This document shows positions 55,295 through 63,811 of a DNA stretch of 64,000 nucleotides, one piece after another. Numbering within the stretch: the stretch's first letter is position 1; each line of letters begins with the position of its first letter. The position numbers and the translations under genes are program-made. Location of the stretch: assembly GCA_015059945.1 (NCBI GenBank), contig SUZJ01000001.1:248001-312000 (forward strand), written 5' to 3'. The notes beneath the pieces were generated by a model. That model worked only from the letters and a program-made list of their open reading frames with translations, made no database searches and was not told the DNA's origin. Origin of the DNA: Rikenellaceae bacterium (GTDB lineage: Bacteria; Bacteroidota; Bacteroidia; Bacteroidales; Rikenellaceae).

Positions 55295-56295
55295 AACAGC
55301 GGAAGTTTTACGATAAAGTAGTTCTTGTCGTCACACACCTCTATCTCCTGTCGGGCCACAAGTTTGTACCTTTCGCGCAGGTTTTTGAGCCCGCAGCCGT
55401 TGGATTCCGAGGGGTGATTTTTTAGGTTAATATTGTTCTTGACCACTATGCGGCCATCTTGGTCATAGATTTCGATGCGCAGTTTGTTGTTGAGCCCTAC
55501 GGCGTTGTGTTTGAAGGCGTTCTCGACCAGCACCTGCAAGGCGCAGGGGACTATTCGGTGGCCGAAACTCTCCTCCGAGAGGTCGATATCCACCAAGAAG
55601 CCGTCGAGAAATCGCTCCCTCATAATGTCGATATAGAGGCCCACAAAGTCGACCTCTTTTTGGAGCTCGATGGTGGGGTACTCCTCTTGTTTGAGCAGAT
55701 AGCGGTAGATGTTTGCCAGTTTTTTGATATAGTTGCTCGCCCTCTCGGTCTCTTTCTCCTGCACCAGATAGTCCAAAATGCTGAGGCTATTGAAGAGAAA
55801 GTGGGGGTTGAGCTGTCGTTTTAGCTGAGCATACTGATATTGGCTCCTCTCGCTTGTGGCCAACGCCTTCGACACCAGTGTGTGCGACGAGCGGTACCAC
55901 ATCCACACATAGTAGATGAGCACTACAACAATGTTGAACAATATGGCTGTGAAGAACAACGAGTACCACTCGGGCGAAAATGCCTCGCAGGGTAGGCGGA
56001 ACGAGGCCAGCACAGCCACCATAAACGAGCTGAGCATTATAATCAACACCCACACAACCAGTCGAAGGCCCAACCTGTCCTCAATCCACCTAACCTTGGT
56101 CGATGAGTAGACCAACAGTAGCGTAACAGCCAAGTCGATAGGCAAGTTCAGAGGGTCGAAGATGATAAGGCGCAGCGCCTCTAACACCTCGTAGCCACCG
56201 CTATTTTCGAAGAGTTGGTATATGTTTACCAACCCGATGCGAAGCAGCAGGATGAGGATAATGACGGTGAGCAGTCGCCTAAGCTCTTTCGACAT
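55291..56295 (-). CDS. LytS-type membrane sensor histidine kinase
   Basis: 334 aa. About four membrane helices (1-145), then a His_kinase domain: QLNPHFLFNSLSILDYLV carries the phosphorylated His (about 165), followed by ILLLFEQ/LQKEVDFVGLYIDIMRERF and VLVENAFKHNAVGL; the ATPase G box is SNGCGLKNLRERY. This is the LytS/YehU type, with no periplasmic sensor domain, so sensing is probably through the membrane. Its stop overlaps the regulator start by 4 nt. Confidence 0.93.
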   Translation of the reverse strand: MSKELRRLLTVIILILLLRIGLVNIYQLFENSGGYEVLEALRLIIFDPLNLPIDLAVTLLLVYSSTKVRWIEDRLGLRLVVWVLIIMLSSFMVAVLASFRLPCEAFSPEWYSLFFTAILFNIVVVLIYYVWMWYRSSHTLVSKALATSERSQYQYAQLKRQLNPHFLFNSLSILDYLVQEKETERASNYIKKLANIYRYLLKQEEYPTIELQKEVDFVGLYIDIMRERFLDGFLVDIDLSEESFGHRIVPCALQVLVENAFKHNAVGLNNKLRIEIYDQDGRIVVKNNINLKNHPSESNGCGLKNLRERYKLVARQEIEVCDDKNYFIVKLPLL

Positions 56296-56345
56296 AGTGG
56301 TTTGGTGGTGTGGTTTGTGAAAGGGTGGTGTGGGGTGTTGGGTGA

Positions 56346-56696
56346 TTATCGCTTTTTGGCCACCACTACGGTAGTCCAGCCCATAATCTCCGTTACGACA
56401 AAGGTGGTAATAGCATTAGCATAGTTTACCAGCATTGGTACGCCGGTGCTGTTGAGCCAACTACCACCAATGGTGCCGAGGTAGAAGCCTGCAAAGCAAC
56501 ACAGGGCAGCCATTGCTGCCGATACCTCCAAAGGCATACGATAGAGGTGGGTAACCCACACAATCATAGATATTGTCAGCAACGAGAGAATAATCTGGTC
56601 GTCGTAGCCGATGTGGTCGAATAAAATGACCGAAATTGTATGGGCAATGGCGAAAAGGTGGATAATCCACGACGAAGTTTTCAGTCTCGAGTCCAT
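56346..56696 (-). CDS. Hypothetical small membrane protein next to LytS
   Basis: 116 aa with three or four membrane helices (about 8-25, 33-50, 56-75, 88-108) and very short loops. No family recognised. It ends 50 nt before the histidine kinase gene on the same strand, so it is probably co-transcribed and may be a sensing partner for LytS (inference). Confidence 0.7.
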   Translation of the reverse strand: MDSRLKTSSWIIHLFAIAHTISVILFDHIGYDDQIILSLLTISMIVWVTHLYRMPLEVSAAMAALCCFAGFYLGTIGGSWLNSTGVPMLVNYANAITTFVVTEIMGWTTVVVAKKR

Positions 56697-56810
56697 ATGT
56701 TTAGTCGTTTTAGGTCGTAAAATTACATCTTTTTATCCGAAAATCAAAAAGAATTCAGAGCTATTTTTCCCCAAGTCCGTCGCCCAAAATTGTCAGTTCG
56801 TCGTTTTGTG

Positions 56811-56862
56811 ATAGGTTTGTTAGACCTATTTTTATTATATTGCGGAGTTAAAACTACGCAAT
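56811..56862 (+). promoter_or_regulatory. Promoter region of the sugar transporter with two inverted repeats
   Basis: Repeat 1: ATAGGT (56811-56816) with ACCTAT (56824-56829). Repeat 2: ATTGCG (56839-56844) with CGCAAT (56857-56862), with AGTT/AACT pairing inside, giving a 24-nt palindrome with one mismatch pair. Repeat 2 overlaps the -7-like TATATTGC (56836-56843), as does the repeat at the pulA promoter. Located 35 nt before the transporter ATG. Confidence 0.5.
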
Positions 56863-56896
56863 TGAACAAATTATCAACAATAAAACTTCTATCATT

Positions 56897-58258
56897 ATGA
56901 CAAATCAAAAGCGAAACTTATCGTTTTGGCAGATGTGGAATCTGAGCTTTGGCTTCTTCGGTGTGCAGATTGCCTATGCGCTGCAGAGTGCCAACATCAG
57001 CCGTATTTTTGCAACCCTGGGCGCCGACCCTCACACCCTTAGCTTCTTCTGGGTGTTGCCCCCTCTGATGGGTATGATTGTTCAGCCCATCGTGGGCGCT
57101 TTGAGCGACAAGACTTGGTGCCGTCTGGGCCGTCGCAAACCCTACCTCTACATTGGCTCGATTGTGGCCGTTATTGTTATGGCTCTGCTGCCCAACTCGG
57201 GTAGCTTCAGTCTTACCGTCAAGGCTGCGCTGGCCTTTGGTGCTGTTATGCTGATGCTGCTCGACACCTCAATCAATATGGCTATGCAGCCATTCAAAAT
57301 GATGGTGGGCGATATGGTAAACGAGGAGCAGAAGACCAAGGCCTTCTCTATCCAGAGCTTGCTCTGCAACGCCGGCTCGCTGGTGGGCTACCTCTTCCCT
57401 TATGTTTTCACTTGGATTGGTGTGAGCAACGTGGCACCCGAGGGTATGATTCCCGCTTCGGTAACTTGGTCGTTCTATGTGGGCGCAATCATTCTCATCC
57501 TCTGCGTGGCCTACACTGGTGCAAAGGTTAAGGAGATGAACCCCGAGGAGTATGCCGCCTTCCACAACATCAAGAAAGAGGAGCAGGAGGAGAAAAAAGA
57601 GAGCACCAACCTGTTCCGCTTGCTCTTCAAGGCTCCTGCAGCCTTCTGGCAGATTGGTCTGGTGCAGTTCTTCTGCTGGTTTGCATTCCTCTATATGTGG
57701 AACAACACCACCGGTGCTATTGCCGAGAATGTTTGGGGCACCGTTGATGCCAAGTCGGCCGCTTACCAGAGTGCAGGCGACTGGACAGGCGTACTGTTTG
57801 CAGTTCAGTCGATTGGCTCGATTTTGTGGGCACTGGTGTTGCCTCTGTTCCGCAACAACAAGGTGGGCTACTCGGTTAGTCTGCTGCTGGGTGCCGTAGG
57901 TTTTGTTTCGACTTGGTTTATCCACGACCAGTATATGCTCTTTGTATCGTTCTTGCTGATTGGTTGTGCTTGGGCTGCAATGCTGGCTATGCCTTTTGCA
58001 ATGCTCACCAACGCACTCGAGGGCAGCAAGTCGATGGGCTCGTACCTGGGCCTGTTCAACTGCACCATCTGCCTGCCCCAGATTGTGGCAGCTCTGCTGG
58101 GTGGTGTACTGTTCAAGACCTTTGGTGGCGATATGGTTACTCTCGAGAGTGGCGCCGCCGTTCAGAGTGGCCAGGGTGTGATGCTGCTCATTGCGGGCAT
58201 CTCGCTGGTATTGGCTGCTGTTGCTGTGTTTGGCATTAGGACCAAAAAGGCAAAATAG
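56897..58258 (+). CDS. SLC45-type MFS sugar transporter
   Basis: 453 aa, twelve predicted helices. Opening LSFWQMWNLSFGFFGVQIAYALQSANISRIF and the loop GALSDKTWCRLGRRKPYL are typical of the SLC45/GPH-like group that carries maltose or sucrose. A charged cytoplasmic loop (KKEEQEEKKEST, about 227-240) separates the halves. It heads a gene set followed by the amylase (58 nt), susA and the glucanotransferase, so maltodextrin uptake across the inner membrane is likely. Confidence 0.9.
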   Translation: MTNQKRNLSFWQMWNLSFGFFGVQIAYALQSANISRIFATLGADPHTLSFFWVLPPLMGMIVQPIVGALSDKTWCRLGRRKPYLYIGSIVAVIVMALLPNSGSFSLTVKAALAFGAVMLMLLDTSINMAMQPFKMMVGDMVNEEQKTKAFSIQSLLCNAGSLVGYLFPYVFTWIGVSNVAPEGMIPASVTWSFYVGAIILILCVAYTGAKVKEMNPEEYAAFHNIKKEEQEEKKESTNLFRLLFKAPAAFWQIGLVQFFCWFAFLYMWNNTTGAIAENVWGTVDAKSAAYQSAGDWTGVLFAVQSIGSILWALVLPLFRNNKVGYSVSLLLGAVGFVSTWFIHDQYMLFVSFLLIGCAWAAMLAMPFAMLTNALEGSKSMGSYLGLFNCTICLPQIVAALLGGVLFKTFGGDMVTLESGAAVQSGQGVMLLIAGISLVLAAVAVFGIRTKKAK

Positions 58259-58316
58259 TAGCCTCGCAAGGGCAATGACTTACGAAAAAACAATTTAACC
58301 CAATACAAAGACAATT

Positions 58317-61300
58317 ATGAAAAAGCGATTCTTTGATTTTGCAAAAGGTGTGGTGCTGGCCATAATGGGTGTAGCACTTCTCTCGGTGGGTTGTACCCCC
58401 GATCAGCCTGTTGACCCAGGCACCAAACCCGAGCCTCCAACCCCTGGCGATTCGACCGAGGTTGTTGTGCCCGACATCTCCAAGATTGATATCAACAAGA
58501 CTTGGCCTCTGATTTCGACTCTTCCCTCGTTTGTGAGTGGCGATAGCACCACCGATGCAATCATCGTGGTAAATGCAGCAGGTAGCGCTCTCGAAGAGGG
58601 TGGCGTGGATATCTATGCCCACACAGGCGTTATTACCGACAAGAGCACCAGCGGCTCGGACTGGAAGTATGTTAAGCACGACTGGAGCGAGAACGCCCCC
58701 GAGTGCAAACTGACTCACGTTGGCGGTACCATCTATGCTATGACCATAGCAGGTGGCCCCAGGGCCTTCTATGGCGTGCCCGAGGGCGAGATTATCGAGC
58801 AGTTGGCATTTGTGTTCCGCGAGGAGTACGACAGCAGCGATCCAAACTTTTCGGCCCGCGAGATTAAGAACAACGGCAGCGACATCTATGTCGATATGGT
58901 CGACGAGAGCGTGTTGGCTGTGAAGATTTTGGCCCCCTCGCACGGCACCATTCTGCCCATTGGCGCAATAGTAGACGTAGTGGCTGTTTCGCAGAACTCG
59001 CAGAGCTTGGCACTCAAACTCAATGGTGCCGAGGTTAAGAGCGTAGATGGCAAAGAGATTACCTATCAGCACACCGTTGCAACGGGTGGCGATATGGTAT
59101 TTGAGGCTGTGGCTACTGCCGACAATGGCGACTCGATTAGCGAGTCGGTTACCGTAGCTGCACTGAAAGCTACCGAGAGCCAAACTCGTCCCGCAGGTGC
59201 CAAAGATGGTGTTACCGTTAGTGGTACCGAGGCTACCGTAGTGCTCTACGCCCCCGGTAAGGAGCAGATTGTTCTGCTGGGCGACTTCAACAAGTTTGCC
59301 CCCTCAAACGACTACGTTATGTACAAAGATGGCGACTACTTCTGGACAACAGTTAGTGGTTTGCAGCCCAACACCGAGTATGGCTACCAGTTCTTGGTTG
59401 ACGGCAAGATGAAGGTGGGCGACCCCTATTGCGAGAAGATTCTCGACCCCTGGAACGACGTGTGGATTGACCCCACCGTTTATCCCAACCTGAAAGCTTA
59501 CCCCACCAATACTACCGAGATTGTTTCGGTATTCTCGACCTCGACCGACGAGTACAACTGGCAGGTGAAGAACTTCGATCGCCCCGACAAGAACTCGCTG
59601 GCTATCTATGAGTTGCTGCTGCGCGACTTTACCCCCGAGGGTAGCGTTAAGGCTGCAACTGCCAAGCTCGACTATCTCGAAACTCTGGGTATCAACGCCA
59701 TTGAGCTGATGCCTATTCAGGAGTTCGACGGCAACAACAGCTGGGGCTACAACCCCTGCTTCTACTTTGCCCCCGACAAGGCTTATGGTACCGAGGCTGA
59801 CTACAAAGAGTTTATCGACGAGTGCCACAAGAGGGGCATTGCCGTTATTTTGGATATCGTGTTGAACCACGCCACAGGCCAGTTCCCTTGGATGAAGATG
59901 TGGAGCGACGATGGTGCTTATCCCAACGCCCAGAACCCATTCTTCAACACTACCGCCAAACACCCCCACAATGTCTACAACGACATCAACCACAACTACC
60001 CCAAAACCCGCGAGTATTTCAGCGATATGCTCAAATTCTGGATTGAGGAGTACAACATCGACGGCTACCGCTTCGACTTGGCCAAGGGTCTTACCCAGAC
60101 CGATTCGGGCAACGACGACGGCCGCTGCCAGCAGTACGATGCCAACCGTGTAGAGATTTTGAAACACTACTGCGATGCTATCAAGTCGGTTGCCGACGAC
60201 GCATACATCATCTTGGAGTACTTTGTGTGCGACCAAGAGGAGAACGAGATGGCTGCCTATGGTGCAATTCCTTGGCGCAACGCCATCAGCGGCTACCAGG
60301 AGACCGTTATGGGCTGGTATGATAGTGGCCAGAATAAGAGCTACTTCGGTAGGGCTTATGCCAAAGACCGCGTGAGCTATATGGAGAGCCACGACGAGGA
60401 CCGCGTAGCCTTCAAGGCTATCTCGTGGGGCAACACCGGTGTTCGCAACTGGGAGAACCTCTCGTCGCGTATCTCGGCAGCTATGGCCTTCCACTTCCTC
60501 ACCCCCTATCCCAAGATGATGTGGCAGGGTGGCGAGTTGGGCGACGACCGCGAGCTGACCGAAGAGGGCCGTACCGATGCCAAACCCTTCCGCTGGGAGG
60601 ATCTGAACGATGCCAACCGCAAGTCGATTTACGACGCTGCAAGCAAGGTTATCTCGTTCCGTACCGACCACCCCGAGCTCTATGGCGATGGCGCCTCGAA
60701 CAACCTCAATATATATAAGGTTAGCGACTCGGATATGGGTGGCAAACACTTGGTTTACACCTCGGGTGGCAGCACTGTGATTGTGGCAGCCAACTTCCGC
60801 GAGGGTGGCAGCAATGGCAACACTGGTGGCGGTACTACTACCACACCCACCAAACTGGTCTACACCGAGCCCGAGATGGTGAGCCAGTCGACCACCAGCG
60901 ATGTTGTTGTATATCTGAACACCACCGGTACCGCTCTGGCCGACTACTCGGGCAATATCTACGCCCACACCGGCGTACTGACCTCGGCAAGTGCCGACGA
61001 GACCGACTGGAAATACGTTAAGCACGAGTGGACCGAGAATGGCGACGACTGCAAGCTGACTAAGGTTGAGGCAAACTTGTGGAAACTGACCATCAAGGGT
61101 GGTCCCAGGGCCTTCTATGGCGTGCCCGAGGGCGAGCAGATCAACACCATTATGGTTGTGTTCCGCAACGAGGACGGCTCGAAAGAGGTTAAAGACAATG
61201 GTGCCGACATCAAGATTCCCGTCTATGTAAATGGCGGCAGCAGCGCATCGTTTGTCTATACCGAGCCCGAATTCGTAAGCCAGTCGACCACCGACGACGT

Positions 61301-61808
61301 GGTAGTCTATCTGAACACTACTGGCACAGCCCTGGCCAACTACTCGGGCAGCATCTACGCCCACACTGGCGTACTGACCGATGCAAGTGCCAACGATAGC
61401 GATTGGAAGTATGTTAAACACGAGTGGACCGAGAATAGCGACGAGTGCAAACTGACCAAAGTCGAGGCCAACCTCTGGAAACTGACCATCACTGGTGGCC
61501 CCAGGGCCTTCTATGGTGTGCCCAGCAGCACTACTATCAAGAAGATTGCCTTCGTGTTCCGCAACGAGAATGGTACCAAAGAGGTTAAGAACAACGGTGG
61601 CGACATCTTCATCTCGCTGATGCAGGATGGCGACAAGCAGCAGGCAAGGGCTGCCGCAGCAAGCTCGAGCACCGTTGAGTTTGACATCGAGTGCCCCAAC
61701 GGTACCTACACCAACCTTATCACAGGCGAGCAGGTGACCGTTAGCGGTGGCAAGTACCACAACGCACTCGATCCACACGAGTATATTGTTTTGACCAAAG
61801 TGAATTAG
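58317..61808 (+). CDS. Modular alpha-amylase lipoprotein (GH13) with three starch-binding-type repeats
   Basis: 1163 aa, lipobox LSVGC (Cys26). Order: repeat R1 (about 62-194), an immunoglobulin-like spacer (about 200-295), an AMPK/CBM48-like domain (about 300-380: VVLYAPGKEQIVLLGDFN), a GH13 barrel (about 425-790), then R2 (about 845-970), R3 (about 977-1102) and a short C-terminal beta segment. Catalytic residues: GYRFDLAKG (Asp about 587), IILEYF (Glu about 633), ESHDED (Asp about 693). The repeats share IYAHTGV, DWKYVKH, ECKLT and GGPRAFYGVP; they look like carbohydrate-binding modules (family uncertain). R2-R3 seem to interrupt domain C, whose last strand (GTYTNLITGEQVTV) follows them. 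Confidence 0.9.
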   Translation: MKKRFFDFAKGVVLAIMGVALLSVGCTPDQPVDPGTKPEPPTPGDSTEVVVPDISKIDINKTWPLISTLPSFVSGDSTTDAIIVVNAAGSALEEGGVDIYAHTGVITDKSTSGSDWKYVKHDWSENAPECKLTHVGGTIYAMTIAGGPRAFYGVPEGEIIEQLAFVFREEYDSSDPNFSAREIKNNGSDIYVDMVDESVLAVKILAPSHGTILPIGAIVDVVAVSQNSQSLALKLNGAEVKSVDGKEITYQHTVATGGDMVFEAVATADNGDSISESVTVAALKATESQTRPAGAKDGVTVSGTEATVVLYAPGKEQIVLLGDFNKFAPSNDYVMYKDGDYFWTTVSGLQPNTEYGYQFLVDGKMKVGDPYCEKILDPWNDVWIDPTVYPNLKAYPTNTTEIVSVFSTSTDEYNWQVKNFDRPDKNSLAIYELLLRDFTPEGSVKAATAKLDYLETLGINAIELMPIQEFDGNNSWGYNPCFYFAPDKAYGTEADYKEFIDECHKRGIAVILDIVLNHATGQFPWMKMWSDDGAYPNAQNPFFNTTAKHPHNVYNDINHNYPKTREYFSDMLKFWIEEYNIDGYRFDLAKGLTQTDSGNDDGRCQQYDANRVEILKHYCDAIKSVADDAYIILEYFVCDQEENEMAAYGAIPWRNAISGYQETVMGWYDSGQNKSYFGRAYAKDRVSYMESHDEDRVAFKAISWGNTGVRNWENLSSRISAAMAFHFLTPYPKMMWQGGELGDDRELTEEGRTDAKPFRWEDLNDANRKSIYDAASKVISFRTDHPELYGDGASNNLNIYKVSDSDMGGKHLVYTSGGSTVIVAANFREGGSNGNTGGGTTTTPTKLVYTEPEMVSQSTTSDVVVYLNTTGTALADYSGNIYAHTGVLTSASADETDWKYVKHEWTENGDDCKLTKVEANLWKLTIKGGPRAFYGVPEGEQINTIMVVFRNEDGSKEVKDNGADIKIPVYVNGGSSASFVYTEPEFVSQSTTDDVVVYLNTTGTALANYSGSIYAHTGVLTDASANDSDWKYVKHEWTENSDECKLTKVEANLWKLTITGGPRAFYGVPSSTTIKKIAFVFRNENGTKEVKNNGGDIFISLMQDGDKQQARAAAASSSTVEFDIECPNGTYTNLITGEQVTVSGGKYHNALDPHEYIVLTKVN

Positions 61809-61830
61809 GGATAATTGGTGCCGATGCCTG

Positions 61831-61864
61831 GCGAGAGGGGTGACAGACAATAAATCCCTCTCGC
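61831..61864 (+). terminator. Hairpin between the amylase gene and susA
   Basis: GCGAGAGGG/CCCTCTCGC (61831-61839 with 61856-61864), perfect 9-bp stem and 16-nt loop. The T-run comes 9 nt later, so it may be a partial terminator or mRNA-processing site that lowers susA readthrough. Confidence 0.6.
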
Positions 61865-61936
61865 AGGGCGTTGGTTTTTGTGTATAGAACTCCAACCCCT
61901 TATTCGGATATATAGAGTTTCAACTACAAAAAGTTA

Positions 61937-63778
61937 TTGATGAAACGAATACTATTAACCCTTGCGGCAGCGCTCTGTGCCCTGTCGATGATGGCCCAAA
62001 AGGTCGACCGAGTTGAGCCTTTGAGCTGGTGGACCGATATGAAAACCCCTCTGCAACTGATGCTCCACGGCGACAATATTGCCGACAGTGCAGTTAGCGT
62101 CGAGGGCCAGGGCCTGAGAATTAAACAGATTATCAAGACCGATAACCCCAACTACCTCTTTGTAGATATGGAGGTGCGTGAGGCCGGCGACTATACCATC
62201 ACTCTTGCCAAAGGCCGCAAGAAGGAGAGTTTTGTATACCACATCGACACTCGTCGTGAGGGCTCGGCCCAGAGGGAGAGCTTCTCGTCGAAGGATGTGG
62301 TATATCTGATTATGCCCGATAGGTTTGCCAATGGCGACCCCTCCAACGACACCGTTGAGGCGTGTGCCGAGGGGCTGAATCGTGCCGAGCCCTTTGGCCG
62401 TCACGGTGGCGATATTCAGGGTGTTATCGACCACCTCGACTATATTGCCGACCTGGGCGCAACCGCCATTTGGTGTACACCTCTGACTCTCGACAACGAG
62501 GAGTTTGCTTCGTACCACGGCTATTCGTGCTCGGACTACTACCACATCGACCCCCGCTATGGCTCCAACGACCTCTACAAAGAGATGGTTGCCGAGGCTC
62601 ACAAGAGGGGCATCAAGTTTATCTTCGACGTGGTTACAAACCACTGCGGTAGGGCTCACTGGTGGGCAGGCGACTTCCCCTCGAGCGACTGGGTACACAA
62701 TGGCGACAAGCCTCTGATTACCAACCACGGCTGGATGATGCAGGCCGACCCCGTAAACCGCTCGGTACGCGACCAGAAGATGATGGAGGAGGGGTGGTTT
62801 GACTACTCGATGCCCGATATGAACTTGGAGAATCCTCTGGTGTTCAACTACTTCCGCCAGCTCTACTGCTGGTGGATTGAGTGGGCCGACCTGGATGGTC
62901 TGCGCGTAGATACCTTCCCCTATAACGAGAAGTGGGCTATGGCTCGCTGGACCCGCTCGATTTTGGAGGAGTACCCCAATCTGAATATTGTGGGCGAGTG
63001 CTGGAATGCTGTTCCTGCCATCTGCGCCTACTGGGAGGGTGCCTCCAACAACCGCGACGGCTATTCGAGTGGTCTGCCTTCGGTTATGGACTTCCCCTTG
63101 CAGGAGAAGATTGCCCAGGGCCTGAGCCACCAACCCGACGGATGGATGTGGGGTGGTCACGGTGTCTACACCTCGCTGTTGCAGGATTTTCTGTACGGCA
63201 ACCCCAATACGCTTTTGACTTTCCTCGATAACCACGACATCGAGCGCTTTGCCGACACTATCGAGGGCGACCTGAGGAAATACAAGATTGGTATGGCTAT
63301 TATCGCCACCACTCGTGGCGTGCCCCAGCTGTTCTATGGCACCGAGGTTATGATGCGCAGCAGCGACCTGTCTACTGGCCACGGTGGTGCTCGCAAGGAC
63401 TTTGAGGGCGGCTGGCAGGGTGATAAGCTCAATAAGTTTACTGCCGAGGGGCGCACTGCCGACGAGCAGGCAGCCTTTGAGCACACCCGCACTCTGCTGC
63501 GCTACCGCACAGCCGAGGAGGTGTTGCAGAGCGGCAAGCTAACCCAGTTCTACCGCACCGACAACCTCTATGTATTTGCCCGCCACAACGACCAGAAGGT
63601 GGTGCTTACCATTACCAACTTTGCAGCCGACGGCCGCAAGTTGGTATGGAGCGACTATGCCGAGGTTATTGCCGAGGGTAGCGAGGGCCACAGCGTCCTC
63701 TCGGGCGAGAAGTTTGTCGCCCAGGGCGAGCAGACCATCGAGCCCTATGGTTGCCAGGTAATAGAGTTTGTTAAGTAG
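61937..63778 (+). CDS. susA: Neopullulanase/cyclomaltodextrinase (SusA-type GH13)
   Basis: 613 aa, signal peptide MMKRILLTLAAALCALSMMAQ and no lipobox, so periplasmic. N-terminal Cyc-maltodex_N-like beta domain (about 22-115), GH13 barrel with DVVYLIMPDRFANGD, DVVTNHCGRAHWW, nucleophile GLRVDTFPY (about 325), NIVGECWN (about 353) and FLDNHDIERFA (about 433), then a beta C-domain. Length matches SusA of B. thetaiotaomicron, which trims malto-oligosaccharides in the periplasm. 128 nt after the amylase gene. Confidence 0.93.
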   Translation: MMKRILLTLAAALCALSMMAQKVDRVEPLSWWTDMKTPLQLMLHGDNIADSAVSVEGQGLRIKQIIKTDNPNYLFVDMEVREAGDYTITLAKGRKKESFVYHIDTRREGSAQRESFSSKDVVYLIMPDRFANGDPSNDTVEACAEGLNRAEPFGRHGGDIQGVIDHLDYIADLGATAIWCTPLTLDNEEFASYHGYSCSDYYHIDPRYGSNDLYKEMVAEAHKRGIKFIFDVVTNHCGRAHWWAGDFPSSDWVHNGDKPLITNHGWMMQADPVNRSVRDQKMMEEGWFDYSMPDMNLENPLVFNYFRQLYCWWIEWADLDGLRVDTFPYNEKWAMARWTRSILEEYPNLNIVGECWNAVPAICAYWEGASNNRDGYSSGLPSVMDFPLQEKIAQGLSHQPDGWMWGGHGVYTSLLQDFLYGNPNTLLTFLDNHDIERFADTIEGDLRKYKIGMAIIATTRGVPQLFYGTEVMMRSSDLSTGHGGARKDFEGGWQGDKLNKFTAEGRTADEQAAFEHTRTLLRYRTAEEVLQSGKLTQFYRTDNLYVFARHNDQKVVLTITNFAADGRKLVWSDYAEVIAEGSEGHSVLSGEKFVAQGEQTIEPYGCQVIEFVK

Positions 63779-63811
63779 TTCACAATTAACACATATAATA
63801 TATAATAAGAG

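Noticed and set aside
59304-61895. Long open frame (863 codons) antisense to the amylase gene
   Set aside because: The codon pattern of the real gene leaves the opposite strand open. The translation has no domain or signal, and the sense gene is clearly identified.
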